DNA of 64,000 nucleotides, taken from the NCBI GenBank assembly GCA_002708905.1, contig PAPM01000024.1, forward strand, positions 124,001 to 188,000. The letters run 5' to 3'. Below are positions 35,638 to 43,074 of the stretch, piece after piece; positions within the stretch are counted from its first letter, which is position 1, and each line of letters starts with the position of its first letter. The position numbers and the translations under genes were made by a program. The notes under the pieces were generated by a model. The model searched no databases, was not told the origin of the DNA, and saw only the letters and a list, made by a program, of their open reading frames with translations. The DNA comes from Pseudomonadales bacterium. Its GTDB lineage: Bacteria; Pseudomonadota; Gammaproteobacteria; Pseudomonadales; Ketobacteraceae.

Positions 35638-37067
35638 ACGTTTGCCACTCCCGGAACCTGTTTTTTGAAAGCACTGGTTACGCCACAGTCGCCAAGCATG
35701 TTCTGCGCTGCTTTGTGCGAAATGGCCATGATGGTGAGGGAGGGGTTGATACCCGGTGCGTTGGGGAAAATGGATGAGTCAGCGATATACAGATTGCGTA
35801 AACCATGTACCTGAAAGCGCTCATTAACTACGGATTGCCTTTCGTCCTGCCCGATACTGCACCCGCCCATAAGGTGAAGTCCAATTTGCAGTGGTGACGT
35901 CATGACTTCATTGGCGCCAAGGTCCCGGAACATATCAGCCACCAGTTGATTGCCGTTGTTTGCCTTCTGGCGGTCAATATCGGACAGGGGTTTATCAATC
36001 TCCAACCGGTCACGATTGTTAAGCCGAATAGTGCCTGGGGCCTGATCCCGCACTGCCACTTCGATGCACGCCATATTGCGGTACTGCTTCATAAAACGTT
36101 GGTGTTCGAAGCCATACCCAGGCTTTAACAGGCCAATGGCGATGGGACCTGCAAACACATTTTCCAGTTTGAAACCGGCCGCTCGAAAACGCGGTTCGTC
36201 TGACTTTACTGCCTGGAAGGCGCCTTTATGGGAGTCGATGGTTGCATTGAACATGCCTACGGTCATCCATTGTGGGTGACAGTGAAAGCCCCGGCCCAGA
36301 GCAGGTAAAATGTCATGTAGTTGTGAACGTAACAGTAATTCAGTAGTCCCCAGGGCGCCGCTTGCCAGCACCACTTTTCGGGCATGCAGGGTAACCGGTC
36401 TACCCTGTTGGTAGCCATAAACCGTAACGAAGCTGGGGCCGTGGATGATTTCGCGTACTGTGGTTTCCGACTGGATTCTTAAACCAAGTTTCTCCGCTTT
36501 TGGCAGGAAGGTTTCCAGCATACTTTGTTTGGAACCGCGGGGACATCCTCCCAGGCAGGTCATACAATCGTTGCCCTTACCGCAATCGCTCTGGCCGCGG
36601 CGCAGGGGTGCCCATTGATAGCCTTTCTGCTCAAATACCTTTACGTATAACTCGGCGTTGGTGTTCCAATCCTGCTTTTCCATATAGTGGAGAGCGAGAT
36701 GGGATTCGACCGAGTCATAATGGGAAGACATGGCTTGGGAATTGAAAAAATCAATCCCGGACTGGGAGCGCCAGCTGTCCCAGGCAATGTCGTCAAACCG
36801 GTCCAGCAGGCATTGATTGATGATCGTGCCCCCGCCGACCACTTTTCCCCGAATAAACAGGGTTGAGGCATCTTTACTGGCATCCATCCCGCCATTCCAC
36901 ATGAGTTGGGCATTGGCGTCGAGTTCGTTATCCGGAAATGTGCCGGCGGAAAAACGTTTTCCCGCTTCCAGCATCAACACGTCGGCACCGGCCAGCATCA
37001 GTTCATGAGCGATGACGGAGCCTGAAGCACCGGAACCTACTATGATAAAGTCGTGAATGTGTTTCAT
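35634..37067 (-). CDS. GMC-family FAD-dependent alcohol oxidoreductase
   Basis: 477 residues from ATG 37067, which has AAGGA about eight bases upstream; a longer frame to 37136 adds residues unlike the family. The FAD loop is FIIVGSGASGSVIAHELMLA (about 7-26). A cysteine-rich motif CGKGNDCMTCLGGCPRG (about 165-181) is typical of long-chain alcohol oxidase-like GMC enzymes. The C-terminal signature is LYIADSSIFPNAPGINPSLT. It probably oxidises a primary or secondary alcohol. The next gene encodes its small partner and the one after that an aldehyde dehydrogenase. Confidence 0.88.
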   Translation of the reverse strand: MKHIHDFIIVGSGASGSVIAHELMLAGADVLMLEAGKRFSAGTFPDNELDANAQLMWNGGMDASKDASTLFIRGKVVGGGTIINQCLLDRFDDIAWDSWRSQSGIDFFNSQAMSSHYDSVESHLALHYMEKQDWNTNAELYVKVFEQKGYQWAPLRRGQSDCGKGNDCMTCLGGCPRGSKQSMLETFLPKAEKLGLRIQSETTVREIIHGPSFVTVYGYQQGRPVTLHARKVVLASGALGTTELLLRSQLHDILPALGRGFHCHPQWMTVGMFNATIDSHKGAFQAVKSDEPRFRAAGFKLENVFAGPIAIGLLKPGYGFEHQRFMKQYRNMACIEVAVRDQAPGTIRLNNRDRLEIDKPLSDIDRQKANNGNQLVADMFRDLGANEVMTSPLQIGLHLMGGCSIGQDERQSVVNERFQVHGLRNLYIADSSIFPNAPGINPSLTIMAISHKAAQNMLGDCGVTSAFKKQVPGVANV

Positions 37068-37086
37068 TGTGAATCCTTGCAGCAGG

Positions 37087-38277
37087 CTACATAAACGCCC
37101 AGCCGTTTCCCCGATAAGTAGTGACTTTGTCTTCAATGCTGCCGTTACGAATTAAATATAAATGATTGAAGTGTTCGCAGAGTTCACCGGCCTTGGCATG
37201 TCTGAAAAAGACGGGGTCCCCTGGACGGAGTTCCTGCCGGCATTGACCGGTGTGCAGTGGTGTTTGAACTTCGCCGGTACCTTCGTTGCTGTCCAGTCGC
37301 AGTCCCTGTGGCAGATAGGGTTTGGGCATTTTGATACGCTCGGCATTGCCGGAAGCCACATAGCCTCCACCATTACAGGTGACAATGGATTCGGTCGGTT
37401 GCCTGGCGACAGAGGTAACAAATCCGGCGGCTGGCTCCAATTTGAACTGGCGGTAGTAATCAAACAAATGAGAGCAATAAAATCCGCTGCCTACCGTGAC
37501 TTCATTGACCAGGGGTTCCTGGATGGTGGACTCAATGCTGCCAGTACCTCCACCATTGATCAGGGTGAGATTGGCGCCCTCCCTGATTAGCGCCAGTACG
37601 GTTTCGGTGCGACGGTCATTGATAACCGGCAGCGACTTTTTCTTGAGGTGGCGCACCACCAGGTTCTGCAGCATTTTTCCCGGCACATTGTCACCCACAC
37701 CGGCAATCTGGGCTTCATACCCCATCAGTCCGCAGAGCTTTATGTGCTGAAAGTCCTTAATGTGGCGATAGAATGTTACGGCGTCCCGGGGTGTTTTGAT
37801 GTTTGAGCGATGGACACCGAAATGCAGCCCGGGAAAAGGCACTGACATGTCCAGGTCCAGGCAGACATTGGCCGTGATGTTGAATTCGGCAGCCAGTGCA
37901 TTCAGTAATTCCACATGCTCCACGCGATCCACCATGAAATACATTTTTACCGGCTTGGTGGATGCCTGCAGGGCTTTGACAATGCTGTCCCGGCACATAC
38001 TCGGATAGGCAATCAACAAATCATCAAAGCCTTCCTCCGCCAGTAAAGCTGCTTCCATGGGGTGATAGCACATAATGCCATTGAACTGCTGACTGCTGTT
38101 CAGCAGATAGCGAAGCAGGTGTACGCAGCGCACAGACTTGGACGCAATACGAACAGACCGGTTGTTGGCCCGGTTCAAATTGATCTGGATGTTGTCGTCA
38201 AACTTATCCATGTCGACCCAGGCGGCTGGTTTGGTGATGCCACTAAAAATCTTCGAATACTGCTGATATAAATTCAT
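37087..38277 (-). CDS. PLP-dependent D-threonine aldolase / amino acid deaminase-like protein
   Basis: 396 residues from ATG 38277; a start at 38313 would add 12 residues and overlap a palindrome. The alanine-racemase-type barrel has the PLP lysine in VRIASKSVRCVHLLRYLL (about 45). A C-terminal domain ends the protein, with RPGDPVFFRHAKAGELCEHF matching the metal-binding His/Cys region of D-threonine aldolase or D-serine dehydratase-like proteins. It cleaves or deaminates a beta-hydroxy amino acid, but the substrate is unknown. It is first of the operon with the GMC oxidoreductase gene (19-base gap). Confidence 0.8.
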   Translation of the reverse strand: MNLYQQYSKIFSGITKPAAWVDMDKFDDNIQINLNRANNRSVRIASKSVRCVHLLRYLLNSSQQFNGIMCYHPMEAALLAEEGFDDLLIAYPSMCRDSIVKALQASTKPVKMYFMVDRVEHVELLNALAAEFNITANVCLDLDMSVPFPGLHFGVHRSNIKTPRDAVTFYRHIKDFQHIKLCGLMGYEAQIAGVGDNVPGKMLQNLVVRHLKKKSLPVINDRRTETVLALIREGANLTLINGGGTGSIESTIQEPLVNEVTVGSGFYCSHLFDYYRQFKLEPAAGFVTSVARQPTESIVTCNGGGYVASGNAERIKMPKPYLPQGLRLDSNEGTGEVQTPLHTGQCRQELRPGDPVFFRHAKAGELCEHFNHLYLIRNGSIEDKVTTYRGNGWAFM

Positions 38278-38304
38278 GATGTTTATTGTTGTTATTGGCA
38301 TAAG

Positions 38305-38320
38305 TGGTACCATGGTACCA
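38305..38320. promoter_or_regulatory. 16-bp perfect palindrome upstream of the PLP-enzyme operon
   Basis: TGGTACCA occurs twice in tandem, and since each copy is its own reverse complement the whole 16 bases are palindromic. It sits just upstream of the preferred start at 38277. It resembles a GntR/FadR-type half-site pattern (GT..AC). The regulator gene is not seen nearby. Confidence 0.5.
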
Positions 38321-38365
38321 TATAGGGGCCGTAAGGGAAGTGGAATTTACGAGTGTCTGATCCTA

Positions 38366-39235
38366 TCAGGGCTTTTCCACAGGCGCTTTGGATAGAATGG
38401 CCAGAATTCCACCCAATATGACTAACACCATGCCCAACAGGCTTTTGGCGTCGGGTACCTGATCCCAAAAAAGCCAACCCAGAATTCCAGCAAACACTAC
38501 ACCAAAATAAGTTAGGGGCGCAATGCTGTTGGCAGGGGCATGGGTATAGGCATGGTTATAGAGCTTCATGGTGATGAAAATGGAAAACCCGACAAAGAGC
38601 AGGGCAGGCCAGGCTACGATCGGTATGCCTTCGAAGTTGATCACAGCCAGCGGGGTACTCAATACCAGGGAGGTGAGAAAATAGTAAAACAGGATTCGGT
38701 TTGAAGGCTCCGTCTGTGCCAGCTCTCGCGTGTAGATCATGGAAATGGCCAGGGTGAGCCCGGACAGAAAACCAATGCCATGCCAGAGGCTGATGCTGGC
38801 CCCTTCTGGCTTGAGAATAAAGATAACCCCGGCGAATCCCAGCACAATGCCCAAGCCCCCAAGCCAGCCAATTCGATTACCGAAGATCAGGTAGGCAAAA
38901 AACGGCACGCAGATCGGAGCCGTGTTTCTCAGCAGGGAGGCGTCCACCAAAGCAATCTCACCAATTGCCAGGTAGTAGGTATAAAAGCAGGCCCAACCGG
39001 CGATGCCCCGGATCAGGTGAAGCTTGGGAACGGTTGATACCAGTCCGGGTTTGCCCACTTTCACTATCCAGGGGGTCAAGGTCATCAGACAAATCAGATA
39101 CTGAATGCACACCACCACACTGGCGTCCATCATCCCAGTGAGATATTTAGTGGCAGCCGCAACCAGGCTGGCCACCAGCGAAGTAAGAATGGCGTAGATG
39201 CTGGCTATTCGTAAATTGGTTTGACGCCCGGGCAC
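38366..39235 (-). CDS. EamA-type (DMT) membrane transporter
   Basis: 289 residues with ten hydrophobic segments in two EamA repeats (for example GIAGWACFYTYYLAIGEIAL in the first and APLTYFGVVFAGILGWLFWD in the second). Members export metabolites, amino acids or toxic compounds; the substrate is not predictable. It is in the same direction as the preceding operon. A small inverted repeat upstream (39264-39280) may be an operator. Confidence 0.85.
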   Translation of the reverse strand: MPGRQTNLRIASIYAILTSLVASLVAAATKYLTGMMDASVVVCIQYLICLMTLTPWIVKVGKPGLVSTVPKLHLIRGIAGWACFYTYYLAIGEIALVDASLLRNTAPICVPFFAYLIFGNRIGWLGGLGIVLGFAGVIFILKPEGASISLWHGIGFLSGLTLAISMIYTRELAQTEPSNRILFYYFLTSLVLSTPLAVINFEGIPIVAWPALLFVGFSIFITMKLYNHAYTHAPANSIAPLTYFGVVFAGILGWLFWDQVPDAKSLLGMVLVILGGILAILSKAPVEKP

Positions 39236-39263
39236 AAGATTCCTTACATGACAGCGCTAAATA

Positions 39264-39280
39264 TTTGCTATTATTGCAAA
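39264..39280. promoter_or_regulatory. Small inverted repeat between the EamA and DUF599 genes
   Basis: TTTGC-TATTATT-GCAAA, five-pair arms in an A/T-rich divergent region. The pattern is like that of Lrp/AsnC-type sites. Only weak support. Confidence 0.3.
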
Positions 39281-39307
39281 AATTAGTCATCAAATGAGCT
39301 TCGTTCT

Positions 39308-40036
39308 TTGCAAAATATCCTTCTCTTAGACCTGACCTACGCTGATGTGCTGGCGTTCCTTTGGTTTCTGGTGTGCTGGGTTGGCTATGCCCAATACGCA
39401 CAATGGAAAGCCAGGACCAAGAAATGTCTGGCCAGTGTACTGCATCAGCAGCGTTGTCGGTGGATGTTTGAAATGTTAGGACGGGAGAACCGGGTCATGG
39501 ATGCTTCCCTGATTGCCAATCTGGAGCGCAATGTCTCTTTTTTTGCTTCCTCCACCTTACTTATTCTGGCTGGTATCCTTACCGTACTGGGGGCAACAGA
39601 TCGGGTGATTTCCCTGGCTGAGGAGTTGCCCTTTGCAGTTAAAGCCACCAAGGTCGCCTGGGAGTTAAAGCTGTTTCTGCTGATGGCAATTTTTGTCTAT
39701 GCCTTTTTTAAGTTCAGTTGGGCTTTGCGGCAGTACGGTTTCGCTTCGGTGGTGATCGGAACCGCGCCATCGCTGCAGACAGAAAGCCGATGTGATCGTG
39801 ATGAGTTTTCACAGGGCGCGGGCAGTGTGATTTCCAGAGCAGCCCATGCGTTCAACCTGGGGTTACGCAGTTATTATTTTGGCTTGGCGTTTCTGCTATG
39901 GTTTGTGAATCCCTGGATTTTTATGGTCATGTCCACCTGGGTTGTCGGTGTATTGTATCGCCGGGAGTTCCACTCCAAAGCCTTGAGGGCTTTGATACGT
40001 ACAAACAGAGCTATTTTCCCTGGAGATGTTCAGTGA
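39308..40036 (+). CDS. DUF599 membrane protein
   Basis: 242 residues from a TTG start at 39308; no in-frame ATG fits before residue 49, and the ATG at 39294 is out of frame. It has four predicted helices (DVLAFLWFLVCWVGYAQYA, NVSFFASSTLLILAGILTVL, ELKLFLLMAIFVYAFFKFSW and the near C-terminal YYFGLAFLLWFVNPWIFMVM). The motif MDASLIANLERNVSFFASS is the DUF599 hallmark. Its function is not known. Its stop overlaps the next start (GTGA), so it is co-translated with a thioesterase. Confidence 0.88.
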   Translation: MQNILLLDLTYADVLAFLWFLVCWVGYAQYAQWKARTKKCLASVLHQQRCRWMFEMLGRENRVMDASLIANLERNVSFFASSTLLILAGILTVLGATDRVISLAEELPFAVKATKVAWELKLFLLMAIFVYAFFKFSWALRQYGFASVVIGTAPSLQTESRCDRDEFSQGAGSVISRAAHAFNLGLRSYYFGLAFLLWFVNPWIFMVMSTWVVGVLYRREFHSKALRALIRTNRAIFPGDVQ

Positions 40037-40527
40037 CAGAAGACGAAAAACCACAATTACCCTTCACTCTGGAAGAAGGGTTGAAAATGTTTCTGCATGG
40101 GGTGCGTCACAGCATGGAGTTGGGGATGGCCCTGGAAGAGATTACCCCGCAAGGATTGGTGGTGCGGTTACCCTATTCAGATAAAATTATCGGTAACCCG
40201 GATACCGGAGTGATTCATGGCGGAGCCATTACCAGCCTGATGGATCAGGCCTGTGGTCTTGCGGTTGCCCAGGCCATGGCACCGGATTTTGATATCACGC
40301 CCACCATCGATCTGCGGATTGATTACATGCGACCTGCTGAACCCGGCAAAGATGTGTTTGCTTATGTGGAATCCTATCGCAAAACCCGCAGTGTCGTATT
40401 TACCCGCGGGATTGCCTATCAGGATAACCGGGATGAGCCCATTGCCCACTGCGTTGCCAACTATATGCGAATGGGGCTGAGTAAGGTGCCCTGGACGCCC
40501 ACTAAAACCGTGGGGGAGAGGCAATGA
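40033..40527 (+). CDS. PaaI-type hotdog thioesterase, first of two
   Basis: 164 residues from GTG 40033, which overlaps the DUF599 stop. The hotdog signature GVIHGGAITSLMDQACGLAV (about 58-77) contains the HGG loop and the catalytic Asp. A DxRIDYMRPA segment follows. These enzymes hydrolyse acyl-CoA esters; the chain is not predictable. It ends by overlapping a second thioesterase gene (ATGA). Confidence 0.88.
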   Translation: MTEDEKPQLPFTLEEGLKMFLHGVRHSMELGMALEEITPQGLVVRLPYSDKIIGNPDTGVIHGGAITSLMDQACGLAVAQAMAPDFDITPTIDLRIDYMRPAEPGKDVFAYVESYRKTRSVVFTRGIAYQDNRDEPIAHCVANYMRMGLSKVPWTPTKTVGERQ

Positions 40528-40955
40528 GCATTAATGAAATCGTGCTTCAGTGTCGGGAGACCAATGATTACGCCCGTTTGGTGGAAGCCATTCCCTATGC
40601 GCGCACCATTGGCATGGGCTGTATCAAAGCCGGGGAGGAAGTGATTTTTACGCTTCCCGCCATCAAATCCAATATCGGCAATCCAACCCTGCCGGCGATT
40701 CACGGGGGCGTATTGGGCGGCTTCATCGAACAGTCGGCCCAACTGCATTTGTTGATGGTTATGGAAACGCCGACCTATCCCAAGGTGGTGGATTTGTCCA
40801 TTGATTATCTGAGTGCTGGCCTGTTCAGGGATACTTTTGCAGAATGCCGAGTGCTGCGCATGGGGCGTCGTATCGCGAACGTCGCAGTAACCTTGTGGCA
40901 GGCCAAGAAAGAGGAACCCATTGCCACCGCCAGAGCCCACTTGCTACTGTCCTGA
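40524..40955 (+). CDS. PaaI-type hotdog thioesterase, second of two
   Basis: 143 residues. The motif PAIHGGVLGGFIEQSAQLHL has the HGG loop, with Glu in the position of the usual catalytic Asp. VVDLSIDYLSAGLFRDTFAE matches the second hotdog strand. It is related to, but clearly diverged from, its upstream neighbour, and the two may form a heteromeric enzyme. The start overlaps the previous stop by four bases. A hairpin at 40987-41012 follows the gene. Confidence 0.85.
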   Translation: MSINEIVLQCRETNDYARLVEAIPYARTIGMGCIKAGEEVIFTLPAIKSNIGNPTLPAIHGGVLGGFIEQSAQLHLLMVMETPTYPKVVDLSIDYLSAGLFRDTFAECRVLRMGRRIANVAVTLWQAKKEEPIATARAHLLLS

Positions 40956-40986
40956 GCTTTGGTTACTGTAGGAGTTGTATTAAAAA

Positions 40987-41012
40987 TGGTCAGCATCAAA
41001 GAATGTTGACCA
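40987..41012 (+). terminator. Stem-loop after the thioesterase pair
   Basis: TGGTCAGCAT (40987-40996) pairs with ATGTTGACCA (41003-41012), one G-T pair, loop CAAAGA. The plus strand has only a weak T tract (GCATAATTATT); the minus strand runs into TTTTTA. It may act as a terminator in either direction. Confidence 0.5.
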
Positions 41013-41065
41013 GCATAATTATTAGAAGCACCAAACACTTTTAGGGAAGCAACAGGAAGCCTCGC

Positions 41066-42358
41066 ATGGAGACTTTTCTTTTTACTGCCGCATTGTTGGC
41101 GTTTGCCGGGGTGACGCTGAATTGTTTGCGACTCGCCTATGGCCGTTCACTGGGATGGGGGGTGGCCTGTACGATCATGCCCATCAGCTGGATTCCTTTT
41201 TACGGCCTTGAATGGGACAGAATCCGAATCCAGGGCGTGGTGCATACCTTAAGTCTCATCGCGCTGTTGTTTTTCTCTGCGCTTTACATGCGTGCGAATC
41301 CTTTTGTGTTTGATCAGGGGTTGCTTGCCGGGCTCAGAGATCGGGTCGCGCCTGCGTTCGGTCAGACCCCGCTGTCATTGTCCTCTCCCAAGTTTGCATC
41401 CGATTATGAAATCAATGCCAAGCGGCTGCAGGGTAATGGAAATTATGGCCGTTACCTGGATAGAGAGTACCGGTTTGATCACGTGGTGTTTACGGACAAT
41501 ATGCTGCGTTTCAAACAATTGGATGCAGAGGAGCCTGTCGAATTCGCAATAGATCTTCATGGCTATGACGTCGCCGAGTCCGGCAGCTTGGTGCTGGACC
41601 TGACGCCAACCTCCACGGGTTTCCCTCTGGTGCATGTCATGCAATACCAGCCACACTCAGCGTTGCCCCAGGTCAGTTCGTTTGAGCGGGGCTATTGGTT
41701 AGAGCTTATATTGGATCGTGTGACCGACGCACGTTACCAGGGACAGGTGGTGCTGAAACTGCCGGATGGTCGCAAGGGCTATCTGGCCGGGAACTTCAAC
41801 GCCTCCGCTCGGGATTTGATTTGGGAGTTCGGCGATGTCAAACGTTCCCATGATTCCAATGACACCATTGAATATGTCGCAGGTCAGTATCTGGTAAATA
41901 ATCTGGGCTCTTCCTTACTGAACGTGGTGGATTTCCACAACACTTTTTTTCAGACCAACCTGGAAGAGTCTACTGGGCACACCCGGGTCACGGTGGCGAT
42001 GGTGGATGGCAGCATCCACGATATTGATATCGGGTTGTTCAAGAACGATGATGAGTGGGTGGTGGAGCGTACCCCTGTGCGAGAGCTGATTGGTGCGTTG
42101 CAGACCATCCGCAAGGCACCGCCAGCTGCGATTGCGCAACAGCCGGTGCTGCAGCAGGTTGAGACCTTCGGTCCGGAAGACCTGGAGTCTCTGGTTGGGC
42201 GTAAAGTTGCACTCAAGACCCACGATGGCAAGACCCGTGAGGGAACCGTGGGCTCTGTGGATCGCTATAATGTTTCGCTGGTGACGCTGTTAGGCGGTGG
42301 CGAAGTTGCGCTGATGGTGAAGCGTCGCGAAGTAAAGGAAGTCAGAGTTCAGGATTAG
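41066..42358 (+). CDS. Membrane protein with soluble middle domain and LSm-like C-terminus
   Basis: 430 residues. The N-terminus has three hydrophobic helices (LFTAALLAFAGVTLNCL, WGVACTIMPISWIPFYGL, GVVHTLSLIALLFFSALY). A large domain follows (about 105-340), perhaps periplasmic, rich in beta strands (KFASDYEINAKRLQGNGN and EFAIDLHGYDVAESGSLVLD). The last 60 residues (EDLESLVGRKVALKTHDGKT and beyond) look like an Sm/LSm-type small barrel: a 'V..K..DG...G.V..VD..NV.L' pattern. No known family is recognised. The gene is unpaired, and a short hairpin (42359-42376) follows it. Confidence 0.65.
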   Translation: METFLFTAALLAFAGVTLNCLRLAYGRSLGWGVACTIMPISWIPFYGLEWDRIRIQGVVHTLSLIALLFFSALYMRANPFVFDQGLLAGLRDRVAPAFGQTPLSLSSPKFASDYEINAKRLQGNGNYGRYLDREYRFDHVVFTDNMLRFKQLDAEEPVEFAIDLHGYDVAESGSLVLDLTPTSTGFPLVHVMQYQPHSALPQVSSFERGYWLELILDRVTDARYQGQVVLKLPDGRKGYLAGNFNASARDLIWEFGDVKRSHDSNDTIEYVAGQYLVNNLGSSLLNVVDFHNTFFQTNLEESTGHTRVTVAMVDGSIHDIDIGLFKNDDEWVVERTPVRELIGALQTIRKAPPAAIAQQPVLQQVETFGPEDLESLVGRKVALKTHDGKTREGTVGSVDRYNVSLVTLLGGGEVALMVKRREVKEVRVQD

Positions 42359-42376
42359 AGCCCGTGGCTTCGGGCT
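42359..42376 (+). other. Hairpin at the end of the LSm-tail gene
   Basis: AGCCCG-TGGCTT-CGGGCT starts right after the stop codon. There is no T run, so terminator function is doubtful. The convergent lutC gene ends 24 bases further on. Confidence 0.4.
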
Positions 42377-42385
42377 GATGCCAGG

Positions 42386-42411
42386 CCTACCCAACAATCC
42401 TACCCAACAAT
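42386..42411 (-). repeat. 13-bp perfect tandem duplication over the lutC stop codon
   Basis: CCTACCCAACAAT occurs twice back to back (42386-42398, 42399-42411). Read on the minus strand, each copy encodes Ile-Val-Gly-stop, so the gene's last codons and stop are duplicated. The second stop is outside the reading frame's end. Confidence 0.85.
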
Positions 42412-43074
42412 GATAACGGTCAGGCTGCGGGGACCATGGGCTCCTAACTGAATGGTTTGTTCAATATCCGCCGTTCGGGAAGGGCCACTGATGAGGTTGA
42501 TTGCCCGCGGTGTGTCGAGTGCTGCGTTTCTCAATAAACGCCAGGCATCCTGTTTTCCCGCCACAATCTGTTTTTTCTCCAGCAGCACAATGTGGTGTTC
42601 CGGCAGAAAATTCAAGCTGGTGGGATTGCCTGCAGAAGACAGGCAAAGCACGGTGCCGGTGTCTGCAATACCGCAAAATGCCTGGGTAATGGCTACGGTG
42701 CCCGTGGGGCGCGCATCAGAAGATTCCCATTCCCACTCCCATTCCCTTTCCCTTTCCGACTCCCAATCCCATAGCCGGAGTTTACGGCACAGTGTCTGAA
42801 GCGCAGGGCAAACGACGGGAGGCTGCCGCCATTCGTTATCCATGCACAGCTGCTTTGCTGCCTGTAGCGCCTTCTTTGGGGCTGATGCAAAGGTAACAAG
42901 GGCACCGTTGTTGGCGATGTTGGCACTGAACTCGTCAGCTGAGCTGAATTGAATCGCTACGGGTTCATTTGGCGATGGCGATGGCGTGGGCTCCGGCGAA
43001 CGTCGTCCTGCCAATTTTCGCAGTATGTCGGAACGCGCCTGATTGCTATTCACCGGACTGACTCCGTTTGTCAC
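42400..43074 (-). CDS. lutC: Lactate utilisation protein C (LUD domain)
   Basis: 224 residues. The LUD domain contains GTVAITQAFCGIADTGTVLC (about 123-142), then STSLNF-like AGNPTSLNFLPEHHIVLL and, near the end, ISGPSRTADIEQTIQLGAHG. It works with LutA and LutB to oxidise L-lactate to pyruvate. Its start overlaps the lutB end by 29 bases. Unusual: a run of alternating Glu with Trp/Arg (about residues 100-116), encoded by eight hexamer repeats, and a (TPSPSP) stretch near residue 30. Neither belongs to the LUD core. Confidence 0.87.
   Translation of the reverse strand: MTNGVSPVNSNQARSDILRKLAGRRSPEPTPSPSPNEPVAIQFSSADEFSANIANNGALVTFASAPKKALQAAKQLCMDNEWRQPPVVCPALQTLCRKLRLWDWESEREREWEWEWESSDARPTGTVAITQAFCGIADTGTVLCLSSAGNPTSLNFLPEHHIVLLEKKQIVAGKQDAWRLLRNAALDTPRAINLISGPSRTADIEQTIQLGAHGPRSLTVIIVG
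42723..42770 (-). repeat. Hexanucleotide repeat tract inside lutC
   Basis: Eight 6-bp units of the form NNTCCC (plus strand), with small changes (ATTCCC, ACTCCC, TTTCCC, TTTCCG, AATCCC). They encode W/R/S-E dipeptides in LutC. Since six bases are two codons, gain or loss of a unit keeps the frame. Confidence 0.9.

Noticed and set aside
42400-43074. Possible frameshift or pseudogene in lutC because of the odd Trp/Glu tract
   Set aside because: The frame is open from start to stop and LUD motifs lie on both sides of the tract, so it is an in-frame repeat and not a break.
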